Source of the DNA: an uncultured bacterium
GTDB taxonomy: Bacteria > Bacillota > Clostridia > Christensenellales > Pumilibacteraceae
NCBI GenBank assembly: GCA_949747725.1
Contig: CATKFJ010000133.1
Span: forward strand, 1-9,788
Length of the DNA stretch: 9,788 nt
Reading direction: 5' to 3'
Position numbers and translations under genes: made by a program
The notes under the pieces: model-generated
What the model saw: only the letters and a program-made list of their open reading frames with translations
Database searches by the model: none
What the model was told of the DNA's origin: nothing
Part shown: positions 1 through 5,941 of the stretch, one piece after another
Layout: each line of letters starts with the position of its first letter
How positions within the stretch are numbered: the first letter of the stretch is position 1

Positions 1-1
1 A

Positions 2-187
2 AAGCAAGTCGATAAAGAGCAAGCCGAGTATGAAGATTGGGTAGAAAGCTTACCGGACCGCGTGGAATCTTATATTCGCAAGTTAAGCAAAGCCGAACTG
101 CAAGAACAACTGATAGATATTGTATTAAACAGCGACGATTGGATTTTAGACCGTTATATCCGCGACCACGATATCGATGACGAATAG
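2..187 (+). CDS. 3' end of an acidic hypothetical protein (5'-truncated)
   Basis: The frame starting at position 2 is open for 61 codons and ends with TAG at 185-187; the start lies outside the window. The visible C-terminus is charged and probably helical, with alternating acidic, basic and leucine residues (for example KLSKAELQEQLIDIVL), and it finishes in the acidic tail DHDIDDE. No motif, membrane segment or known domain is recognisable in this fragment. A strong hairpin terminator starts about 80 bases after the stop, which supports this being the real end of a transcription unit. Codon use is plausible for the host. No function is proposed. Confidence 0.7.
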   Translation, partial: KQVDKEQAEYEDWVESLPDRVESYIRKLSKAELQEQLIDIVLNSDDWILDRYIRDHDIDDE

Positions 188-266
188 TTTATACCGGTAG
201 CACTATTCCGAAATGTTCTTTATAAATAAAAAGTTCAAATTCGGATGATGACTGTTCGCCAATAAG

Positions 267-308
267 AACCTAAAACGCCCCCGTCAAATGGAACGTTTTA
301 GGTTTTTT
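267..308 (+). terminator. Rho-independent terminator of the partial gene
   Basis: A perfect 11-bp inverted repeat pairs AACCTAAAACG (267-277) with CGTTTTAGGTT (294-304), with a 16-base loop and a T run through 308. It ends transcription from the partial gene. Its 3' arm runs straight into a second AT-rich inverted repeat (303-312 with 326-335). Confidence 0.85.
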
Positions 309-479
309 GTTTGCAGCTTTTGCCGAAACAAAAAAACAACTAACAAATCACAAAGGTGATCGCCAAGCGGTACAGCGGCGACGCCTTTGCTCGCTCGGCG
401 TTGCGGTTTTACGGTCGTTTCTTTTCGTTTCGGCTGGTGCTTGATCGTGGCGCGAACCGCTGCGCTTGTATCAAGCACC
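303..479. repeat. Gene-free structured segment with consecutive hairpins
   Basis: The 188-594 interval has no convincing gene. It holds the terminator at 267-308 and then three more inverted repeats. TTTTTTGTTT (303-312) pairs with AAACAAAAAA (326-335). Positions 351-364 pair with 377-389 as 13 bp with one bulged A and one G-U pair. GGTGCTTGAT (436-445) pairs perfectly with ATCAAGCACC (470-479), with an inner GCGC/GCGC stem at 450-453 and 462-465. The segment is GC-richer than its AT-rich surroundings. It could be a structured RNA, a small palindromic dispersed repeat, or the debris of an element end. A 66-codon minus-strand reading frame lies across it but has no ribosome-binding site and is not called as a gene. 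Confidence 0.5.
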
Positions 480-518
480 CCCATAGTGCCATTAACTTAA
501 AAATTATTCCTCTCACCA

Positions 519-547
519 TTGATTTAATCTTCTAAATATGCTATAAT
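519..547 (+). promoter_or_regulatory. Sigma-A promoter with extended -10
   Basis: TTGATT (519-524) is followed after 17 bases by a perfect TATAAT (542-547), preceded by TG at 539-540, which makes an extended -10. It points at the zinc-ribbon gene, giving a leader of about 40 bases. Confidence 0.75.
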
Positions 548-582
548 TTACTCGATATAATTATAATAAAAAATCATTTATT

Positions 583-587
583 AGGAG
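583..587 (+). promoter_or_regulatory. Ribosome-binding site for the zinc-ribbon gene
   Basis: AGGAG lies 7 bases before the ATG at 595 and fixes that start. Confidence 0.75.
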
Positions 588-594
588 AAACACT

Positions 595-909
595 ATGGAA
601 GATATATCGGTTTTTTGTCCGTTATGCAAACAACAGCAAACGGTTAATTCTTCGGAAGAAGTTATTTTTTGTTCTTCTTGTAATAAACCTTTTTCTGTTA
701 AAGATGCAATCAAACAACATAAAGACAATTTAGAGCGTAACGAAGCATCAAAAAGACCGTCAAACGAGGCAATAGCAAAGTTTAATGCAATTTTAGCGCA
801 AGATTATAAATTGGCGGAAAAATATCTTGTAGATGTTATTAAAAAGAATATTCGCCGAGTTGCAAAAAGTATCTTATTTTACAATATCCGGATGGATATA
901 GCTCTATGA
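595..909 (+). CDS. Zinc-ribbon protein, N-terminal part (likely frame-split from the next gene)
   Basis: The 104-residue product starts with a treble-clef or zinc-ribbon motif, with CPLC at residues 8-11 and CSSC at 26-29, so four cysteines could hold one zinc ion. A charged linker follows, then a helical segment (about residues 58-85) resembling a TPR or helical-repeat unit. The start is fixed by a strong ribosome-binding site and promoter. The stop TGA (907-909) overlaps the ATG of the next frame as ATGA. The frame of the next gene is also open upstream from 843, and a switch at the A-run 864-868 would join the two into one protein of about 349 residues. It may therefore be the N-terminal half of a broken gene, a product of programmed slippage, or a truly coupled two-gene pair. 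It is AT-rich compared with the genes to its right. Specific function is unknown. Confidence 0.75.
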   Translation: MEDISVFCPLCKQQQTVNSSEEVIFCSSCNKPFSVKDAIKQHKDNLERNEASKRPSNEAIAKFNAILAQDYKLAEKYLVDVIKKNIRRVAKSILFYNIRMDIAL

Positions 910-1643
910 GTAGTATAAGTCCAGTAGGTTTTTGCAGTGTAGACTATTATTCTGTTTTTAGCTCTATGGATAAAACAATAATGGAGCTTAATCGCATTAG
1001 TTCTGTAAATTCTTATATTAGTGAAATGTATTATAAAGTATTATGCACACGAGTTAATCAGTTAAATTTAATAGGTCCGAATCATAGTTACAGTGGAGAG
1101 CTTGCATTTTTAAAATTACAAGTAGGTAATATTCAAGATAGTCTAAAAGAAATTAATGAAAAAAAATTTTCATCTCGTAGACAAGCGGAAGAAATATGGG
1201 CTCGTATTCAGAATAGTATTCTTCAATATTATAGCAGTATTCATAAAAATAATTATATAAATTGGTCAAGACAAGAATATGATGACGAATACATTATTGA
1301 CCTTATCGCAACAATAAAAGCCTCAAGAAAAGATTTGAACAGTTTATACGGGGATATAGATTTCTTGATTGCATCGTTAGCACTCTGGTTATCTCCCAAG
1401 ACACGTGAAGAACAAGGGTATAAAGAATCCTATGGTGAAGACATAAGATATTGGAAGCGATATATACAATTACTCAAAGACAAGAAAATTAAAGAAGCAT
1501 ATGAACTGCTTATTAAAAATACCCAATGTATGGATTCTTGTAAAAGCGAAATCGCCAAATTTAAAAAAGGATTATTTGGCATGAAATATCTCGGCAATGT
1601 ATATTCACTTGAGGCAGACACTCTCGCAAGATCGCGTATATAG
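906..1643 (+). CDS. Hypothetical helical protein, probable C-terminal part of the zinc-ribbon protein
   Basis: The frame gives 245 residues, rich in Tyr, Ser, Ile and Lys and mostly helical in appearance. Heptad-like stretches near residues 64-110 suggest a coiled coil or helical bundle. No signal peptide or membrane segment is seen, so it is probably cytoplasmic. I recognise no known domain. Its nominal ATG (906) overlaps the previous stop and has no separate Shine-Dalgarno, so it would depend on translational coupling, or the true reading continues from the upstream zinc ribbon by a -1 frame change near 864-870. Upstream of the ATG the same frame reads YLILQYPDGYSS, which looks like real protein and favours the second view. 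The low GC content suggests acquisition by transfer. A bidirectional terminator follows about 60 bases after the stop. Confidence 0.65.
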   Translation: MSSISPVGFCSVDYYSVFSSMDKTIMELNRISSVNSYISEMYYKVLCTRVNQLNLIGPNHSYSGELAFLKLQVGNIQDSLKEINEKKFSSRRQAEEIWARIQNSILQYYSSIHKNNYINWSRQEYDDEYIIDLIATIKASRKDLNSLYGDIDFLIASLALWLSPKTREEQGYKESYGEDIRYWKRYIQLLKDKKIKEAYELLIKNTQCMDSCKSEIAKFKKGLFGMKYLGNVYSLEADTLARSRI

Positions 1644-1704
1644 AATTTAAAATAAAAGTAAATATATAATTTAATTCGTTTTAGGCTACTACCGCTCCGC
1701 CACC

Positions 1705-1741
1705 AAAAAAGCACAATTTCCACAAGATATTGTGCTTTTTT
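1705..1741. terminator. Bidirectional terminator between convergent genes
   Basis: AAAAAAGCACAAT (1705-1717) pairs perfectly with ATTGTGCTTTTTT (1729-1741) around an 11-base loop. A T run is present on both strands, so it can end the rightward zinc-ribbon transcript and the leftward TIR-STAND transcript that meet here. Confidence 0.85.
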
Positions 1742-1794
1742 GTTTGTCCGAGTTTCAATATATTGTGGTCGAGCGTGTGGAGGAATCGTCGCTA

Positions 1795-4581
1795 TTACGG
1801 TAAAAGTTCGGCTTTACGGAGTATCTCGGTCGTGCTGCGTTTAAACGCGCTTACGGTATCGAAATTACGGTTTTTGCCTGCGAGCATATAGTTGATTTTG
1901 TCGAGAAGCTTGGTGCAAGCGGCGACGCATTCTTTTTTAAGCCCGAGCTTCAAAAAGAAGTCGGCGAACTTCATGTGGACGCGCATATCGATATTCGGAT
2001 TGGAGTAGCCCGTTTTTGCCACGGCGTCTTTTAAAAATTCGGTTTCGTCGCGCATGAGGCTAAGGCATGTTTCTTTATCCTTGTATATCTGCGGCAACAT
2101 TACCACGTAAGTGCCTATACAGGCAACCATATCGCCTATAAACATCGTATTCGGGTCGCGGCGGAAATGTATTTTATAGTGATCGAGCGCGATCCGAATG
2201 TGCTTGAACGCTTTTTTTGCTTTGCCTTTTACGTCGTAATATGACGCATAGCCGGTGTTCATAAACGCAAACCTTGCCGGATCGGTTTCACGATATTCGT
2301 CGCCGCCTATTTTCATAGCCTTGTCGAGAGTTTTTTTCTGATTTGCAAGATCGCCGTAAGAATGGTAAATATTGCTTTCCGCCACATAGTAATGCACATA
2401 GTCGCGTAGCGGAATTTCGTGCGCGGCGTACAGCTTGTCGCAAAGGTCGGTACATTCTTTAAGCAGAGCGAGCGATTCGCCGTCGCGCTTGCAGAGCTGA
2501 AGATGCGTGCCGTAAATCGTAAGCATCAAAGCGTAGTCGCGTTGAACGTCGTACGGCGCGCGATCGACGCCCACCGCGTCGTAATACTTTTTACATTGTT
2601 CGAAGTGGTTTCCGGCTTCGTAAAAGAAATTAAGGATAAAACAGTCGTGTGCGTAAACGGCATAAGCGAGCGCTGCGCGATCGGGCAGTTCGGCGGCAAG
2701 CGACGAGTCGGGCGAGCTTATGTAATCGGTAAGCGATTTAAGCAGCAGTCGTTCGTTTTCCGCGATGCCGATCGATTTTTCCCAATATTGGCGGAACGGC
2801 AGCGCCAGAATTTTTTTCGCCAACCGTTCTTTTTCCGCGACGGGGATCAAGTCGCACGAGAGCAGCGCGCCGAAAAACTTAAGCACGGGGAATTTCTCGC
2901 CGCATATCGTTTCCAACGGCAGACCCGAATCGGCGAGCGAATCCGCTTTCATAAATATTTCGTCGACAAGCCCTTTGGTAAAATCGGGATCGTCTGAAAG
3001 TATAAGCTGTTTTATACGGTCGTGAACTATGCCGAACGCGACGGGCGTATTTTCGTCGTGAGTACGTATAAATATTCTCAGATAAGCGTTTTGCTTTAAC
3101 AGCGCTTCCGAAAATTCTATTCCGAACGCTTCCTTAAGGTCGGCGGAGGTAAGGGCATAATCGGACAGCGCGAAGATAACGAGCAGTTTTTTATACCGCA
3201 TAAACGTTTCCGCATTGAGCGTGGTTTTCATGTGTTTATAGAAAAATCCGAGCGCGCTCTCGAGCGACGACAGCACGCGCCAATCCACTTTTTCGGCGTC
3301 GGTCTGATCGAAATAAATTTTGCCGATTTTCATGAGAATGGAAAACGACAGTATGTTTTTGGGATCGATAGCATTAAAAATCTCGCGCACGCTTATGCTC
3401 GCGCCGCGCGACGTGAACTTAGAGATAACATTATCGTTGTAGAAATTATAAAGGAAATTAAGATAATCGTAGTTGCGCGAATCGAATATTATTTTTTCGC
3501 CGCCGAAACGGTTGATAAAGCCGTAAGCCGCGTTATGCCGACTGTCCGCATTTTCGAATATGCGGCACGAAAACATAACGAACACACCGTCCGTAAATTC
3601 GGCGTTCTCGAAAAAATCGGAAATAGTCAGTTTGCCGCCTGCGCCCATATCGTCAATTCCGTCGATAATTATCAGCAGTTTTCTATCGGCGTAATATTTG
3701 GTTTTAAACTCGTTTACGAATCGAGCAAACGACTGAACGGGATCGGAATTTATAATATCCACGGGCGCGATATCCACGCTGCGCATATCGCCGTTATCGT
3801 CGCGCCGAAGCATATCGGAAAAATCCCACAGGAAATTTTCGGGCGACGCGTAATTCTTGTCGCGGCTGACGTACAGCGCGCGCACTCGCGCGGTTTTTTG
3901 AAACTCGGCGTCGCGTTCGAGCGCGCGTGCGAACGTGGTTTTACCCATGCCGCGCTCCATTTGCAAAACAAACATGTACTTGGGCGTATGCTCCACGATG
4001 TTTTTCACTTTATCGCGCAGCAGATCGAAAGGGCAGTAAGGCTCGTCCGTGAGCACCGATGTATTGGGATTAACCAAACGTTTACGCACCCATTCGTCGA
4101 TGCCGATGCTGTCTACTATATAATACTGATTGCCCTCATACAGTTCGCCGTCGGGATCTATGTCTGACAGCAACCGTCTGACGTACGTCGCAATATCGTT
4201 GGGATCGCGCAACAGATTGCCGCAGTAGTAAACGGCAAAATCTTTTTTATTGCGTTCGCCGTGTTTAAAAAGTTCGTAAAACGCCCGAATCTCGCGGAAC
4301 AGCCAAGCCGACGTGTTTTTATCCAGCCGACCGTGCTCGTCCTTCGGGCATCTGTCGTTTACGGTAAGCAGGAACATCGCGCAATCGGGAATGACTTTAG
4401 AGGGGTGGATATCGAACGTGCGTTCGTCGGTGTCCGGGCCGTAATAAGCGTCGGCAATGGGGAACGTCTTTTTTAAACGTTTGGCTATATCTTCGGCTTG
4501 ATTGCCCGTACCGTCTATGCTTTGCGAGCCGTGATAGGCAATAAACACAGAGTTTCTGAATTGTTTTCCGTTTGTAGGCAT
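1795..4581 (-). CDS. TIR - STAND NTPase - TPR-like protein, putative NLR-type immune receptor
   Basis: The 928-residue product has three parts. Residues about 8-125 form a TIR domain, with the first strand and box SVFIAYHGS (11-19) and WLFRE (93-97), where E97 sits where NAD-cleaving TIR domains keep their catalytic glutamate. Residues about 180-480 form a STAND/NACHT-like P-loop NTPase, with Walker A ERGMGKTT (209-216; K214), Walker B LLIIIDGIDD (302-311) and a sensor-like SCR ending at R340. The first glycine of the usual GxxGxGK is Met208. Residues about 650-925 are helical and TPR-like, the usual sensor or scaffold in this class. There is no signal peptide or membrane span, so it should be cytoplasmic. 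By family knowledge, sensing would drive oligomerisation and TIR-mediated NAD+ hydrolysis or signalling in phage defence. This role is inferred. The ATG has purine-rich AAGGA only at long spacing (about 13 bases). An SLR- or AP-ATPase-type signalling protein is the alternative. Confidence 0.85.
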   Translation of the reverse strand: MPTNGKQFRNSVFIAYHGSQSIDGTGNQAEDIAKRLKKTFPIADAYYGPDTDERTFDIHPSKVIPDCAMFLLTVNDRCPKDEHGRLDKNTSAWLFREIRAFYELFKHGERNKKDFAVYYCGNLLRDPNDIATYVRRLLSDIDPDGELYEGNQYYIVDSIGIDEWVRKRLVNPNTSVLTDEPYCPFDLLRDKVKNIVEHTPKYMFVLQMERGMGKTTFARALERDAEFQKTARVRALYVSRDKNYASPENFLWDFSDMLRRDDNGDMRSVDIAPVDIINSDPVQSFARFVNEFKTKYYADRKLLIIIDGIDDMGAGGKLTISDFFENAEFTDGVFVMFSCRIFENADSRHNAAYGFINRFGGEKIIFDSRNYDYLNFLYNFYNDNVISKFTSRGASISVREIFNAIDPKNILSFSILMKIGKIYFDQTDAEKVDWRVLSSLESALGFFYKHMKTTLNAETFMRYKKLLVIFALSDYALTSADLKEAFGIEFSEALLKQNAYLRIFIRTHDENTPVAFGIVHDRIKQLILSDDPDFTKGLVDEIFMKADSLADSGLPLETICGEKFPVLKFFGALLSCDLIPVAEKERLAKKILALPFRQYWEKSIGIAENERLLLKSLTDYISSPDSSLAAELPDRAALAYAVYAHDCFILNFFYEAGNHFEQCKKYYDAVGVDRAPYDVQRDYALMLTIYGTHLQLCKRDGESLALLKECTDLCDKLYAAHEIPLRDYVHYYVAESNIYHSYGDLANQKKTLDKAMKIGGDEYRETDPARFAFMNTGYASYYDVKGKAKKAFKHIRIALDHYKIHFRRDPNTMFIGDMVACIGTYVVMLPQIYKDKETCLSLMRDETEFLKDAVAKTGYSNPNIDMRVHMKFADFFLKLGLKKECVAACTKLLDKINYMLAGKNRNFDTVSAFKRSTTEILRKAELLP

Positions 4582-4641
4582 CTTTTTCGTAACATCCTTT
4601 TCCTTTGAACATCGATTTACAAGATCAAGAAAGTATACTTT

Positions 4642-4670
4642 AATTTATCATGAACGCCGCGGTTTGTCAA
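4642..4670 (-). promoter_or_regulatory. Promoter of the TIR-STAND gene
   Basis: On the minus strand a perfect TTGACA (4670-4665) is followed after 17 bases by TAAATT (4647-4642), a four-of-six match to TATAAT. It gives the receptor gene its own promoter and a leader of about 55 bases, so it need not be cotranscribed with the Spo0A-like gene upstream. Confidence 0.55.
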
Positions 4671-4776
4671 GGTATGCCGCGCGTTTTGGCGCACAATAAA
4701 ATAAGCCGTTGCGAGCGGCGTAAATCGATCGGCGGCGCAAGCCGAGCTGCAGCTTAGGTTAAGATAGGGTCATGTA

Positions 4777-5127
4777 CTATTTGCGCTGATTGCGCCGCCG
4801 CATATACAGACCGAGTTGGGCTATTACGAGCGACGAATGTACTTGATCTTTCGGAATTGTTATGTGCAACAGTTCGGAAAGATTGACGTGCAGATCGAAC
4901 GAGTGTTTAAGCGCGTAAGTTATGGTGCGCAAAGCGCTCTTTACCTCGACGCCGCGTTCTTTGGCGATAGTGCGGTAGATCTCCATAAACGAGGTCATGC
5001 CGTCGGCGTAAAGATCGATCGCTCTGGCAAGATGCGCGCAACCGCCTAAGCACGGCGGTATACCGCAACTCACCAAAACTTCCATGGCGTCGAGCGAAGA
5101 TTCATCGTTGGTCGTGTTCGGGTACAT
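4777..5127 (-). CDS. Stand-alone Spo0A effector-domain protein (DNA-binding, no receiver)
   Basis: The 116-residue product matches the C-terminal DNA-binding domain of Spo0A over residues about 13-110. It has VLVSCGIPPCLGG (compare LLGIPAHIKG of Spo0A), HLARAIDLY, IYRTIAKERGVEVKSALRTI (compare YPDIAKK and the recognition helix region), YALKHSFD (compare IRHAIEVAW), and a C-terminal SSLVIAQLGLYMRR that parallels NSEFIAMVADKLR. The usual N-terminal receiver domain of about 120 residues is absent. The start has a clean upstream ribosome-binding site, so the gene is complete rather than truncated. It should bind DNA without phosphorylation control, either constitutively or with an unknown partner. 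A basic tail, RRRNQRK, ends the protein. A perfect inverted repeat sits between its promoter and start. It lies upstream of and co-oriented with the TIR-STAND gene and divergent from the sigma operon, so it could regulate either; that is inference. Confidence 0.85.
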   Translation of the reverse strand: MYPNTTNDESSLDAMEVLVSCGIPPCLGGCAHLARAIDLYADGMTSFMEIYRTIAKERGVEVKSALRTITYALKHSFDLHVNLSELLHITIPKDQVHSSLVIAQLGLYMRRRNQRK

Positions 5128-5134
5128 ATTATTA

Positions 5135-5141
5135 CTCCCTC
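5135..5141 (-). promoter_or_regulatory. Ribosome-binding site of the Spo0A-like gene
   Basis: GAGGGAG on the minus strand lies 7 bases before the ATG at 5127 and fixes the start of the receiver-less form. Confidence 0.75.
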
Positions 5142-5150
5142 AAAATATAA

Positions 5151-5169
5151 TAACGGACGGTGTCCGTTA
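5151..5169. promoter_or_regulatory. Perfect inverted repeat, probable operator
   Basis: TAACGGAC (5151-5158) and GTCCGTTA (5162-5169) form an 8-bp perfect inverted repeat around GGT. The form resembles operators of TetR-type dimeric repressors. It lies between the likely -10 of the Spo0A-like gene and its ribosome-binding site, where a bound repressor would block initiation. Which protein binds is unknown; the TetR-family protein at 8956-9519 is one local candidate. Confidence 0.55.
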
Positions 5170-5170
5170 A

Positions 5171-5201
5171 ATACTATCTTCAAAAGTCGGCGCATTTTCA
5201 A
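5171..5201 (-). promoter_or_regulatory. Possible promoter of the Spo0A-like gene
   Basis: On the minus strand TTGAAA (5201-5196) and TAGTAT (5176-5171) are separated by 19 bases, longer than the ideal 17. The match is moderate. Its transcription start would fall inside the adjacent inverted repeat. Confidence 0.35.
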
Positions 5202-5285
5202 AAACGGGCGAATTATGGCGGTTTTTGACCTCCGTCGCGGCAAAAACAGCGTAAAACCGCGCCTTTACAAATTATTTATATTGAT

Positions 5286-5314
5286 TTGACAATCAAAATT
5301 GATTATAGTATAAT
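5286..5314 (+). promoter_or_regulatory. Consensus sigma-A promoter of the ECF sigma operon
   Basis: A perfect TTGACA (5286-5291) and a perfect TATAAT (5309-5314) are separated by exactly 17 bases. The spacer and -35 are embedded in TTGATT/AATCAA/TTGATT inverted arms (5281-5286, 5291-5296, 5299-5304), a layout that suggests a regulator binding here. The start codon is about 40 bases from the predicted transcription start. Confidence 0.8.
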
Positions 5315-5345
5315 AATATTATCATAAGCAATTATAGTATAATAA
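5302..5345 (+). repeat. 15-bp direct repeat duplicating the -10 region
   Basis: ATTATAGTATAATAA occurs at 5302-5316 and again, identically, at 5331-5345. Each copy carries a TATAAT (5309-5314 and 5338-5343). The second has no good -35 at 17 bases, so it may be a weak second start point or a duplicated binding site. Confidence 0.75.
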
Positions 5346-5361
5346 AAAAATACTATTCGAC

Positions 5362-5895
5362 ATGAAAGACATAAGAAGAAGTATCGAAAAATATTTAAAG
5401 CTCTTGAAAAGCGGAGATGAGTGTTTTGATAAGCTTTTCAAGATTTCTTACCCGTACGTAAAATACATAGCTTATATCTATGTATTTGACAAGTCATTTA
5501 CCGACGACGTTATTTTAAACGCGTATATGTCGGTGCTCAGAAGCGTGCAAAGCTTTGACGACAGTAAAAACGGCTACGCTTGGTTATGCAAGATAACCAA
5601 AAACGAAGCGTATAAAATAAATTCGAGAGAATGCCGTCCCGAAACCGAATTGGACGAATCGGTCGAGTGCCTGATCGACGACAAAGATTTTATGGACAAT
5701 CTGATAACGAAATACGATATCGAAAAAGCGATAGAAAGTCTGGACGAAACAGACAGGAAAATAGTCGATATGAAGATCTATAAATTTATGACATTCGAGG
5801 CGATCGCTGCGGAATTGAACATTTCCGCGGCGACAGTCTTTTACAGGCTGAATAAAACTTTAAAAGAAATTCAAAAAAATTTGACGAACAATTAA
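5362..5895 (+). CDS. ECF-type RNA polymerase sigma factor
   Basis: The 177-residue product has the two-domain layout of extracytoplasmic-function sigma factors. Region 2 covers about residues 21-90, with the core-binding stretch DDVILNAYMSVLR and the following NGYAWLCKITKNEAY. Region 4 covers about 118-175, with a helix-turn-helix around FMTFEAIAAELNISAATVFY. The length is normal for the family and region 3 is absent. It should direct RNA polymerase to a small regulon, probably in response to an envelope signal. It is the first gene of an operon with an exported peptidase-like protein and a membrane protein that is the likely anti-sigma factor. No Shine-Dalgarno precedes the ATG (the upstream bases are TACTATTCGAC), so translation initiation may be weak or unusual. 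The operon promoter is sigma-A-like and not obviously autoregulated. The divergent class of the family cannot be named from sequence by eye. Confidence 0.88.
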   Translation: MKDIRRSIEKYLKLLKSGDECFDKLFKISYPYVKYIAYIYVFDKSFTDDVILNAYMSVLRSVQSFDDSKNGYAWLCKITKNEAYKINSRECRPETELDESVECLIDDKDFMDNLITKYDIEKAIESLDETDRKIVDMKIYKFMTFEAIAAELNISAATVFYRLNKTLKEIQKNLTNN

Positions 5896-5903
5896 AAATT
5901 CGA

Positions 5904-5929
5904 CCGTTATGACGGATATATAATAACGG
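5904..5929 (+). promoter_or_regulatory. Hairpin that covers the ribosome-binding site of the peptidase gene
   Basis: CCGTTAT (5904-5910) pairs with ATAACGG (5923-5929) around a 12-base loop. The 3' arm includes the first two G of the GGAGG (5928-5932) that serves the gene at 5942. The stem could lower translation of the peptidase relative to the sigma factor. Confidence 0.4.
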
Positions 5930-5941
5930 AGGCATTTACAA

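Noticed and set aside
284..484. 66-residue minus-strand reading frame, basic protein
   Set aside because: It has no ribosome-binding site or promoter and is laid across hairpins and a terminator; the amino-acid pattern follows from the repeats.
1684..1708. GC-rich patch ending CCGCTCCGCCACCA that looks like a tRNA 3' end
   Set aside because: No T-arm (GGTTCGA-type), anticodon or matching 5' acceptor strand is found upstream, so no tRNA gene is called. An attachment-site remnant cannot be excluded.
2419..4167. Long plus-strand reading frames opposite the TIR-STAND gene
   Set aside because: They are antisense shadows of the 928-residue gene, without ribosome-binding sites or recognisable domains.
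4703..4718. Weak GCCG/CGGC hairpin with AT-rich tail downstream of the Spo0A-like gene (minus strand)
   Set aside because: The stem is only 4 bp; too weak to call a terminator.
5218..5260. GCGGTTTT/AAAACCGC inverted repeat between the divergent genes
   Set aside because: The loop is 27 bases, there is no T tail, and an alternative pairing (GTTTTTG/CAAAAAC) competes; no function can be argued.
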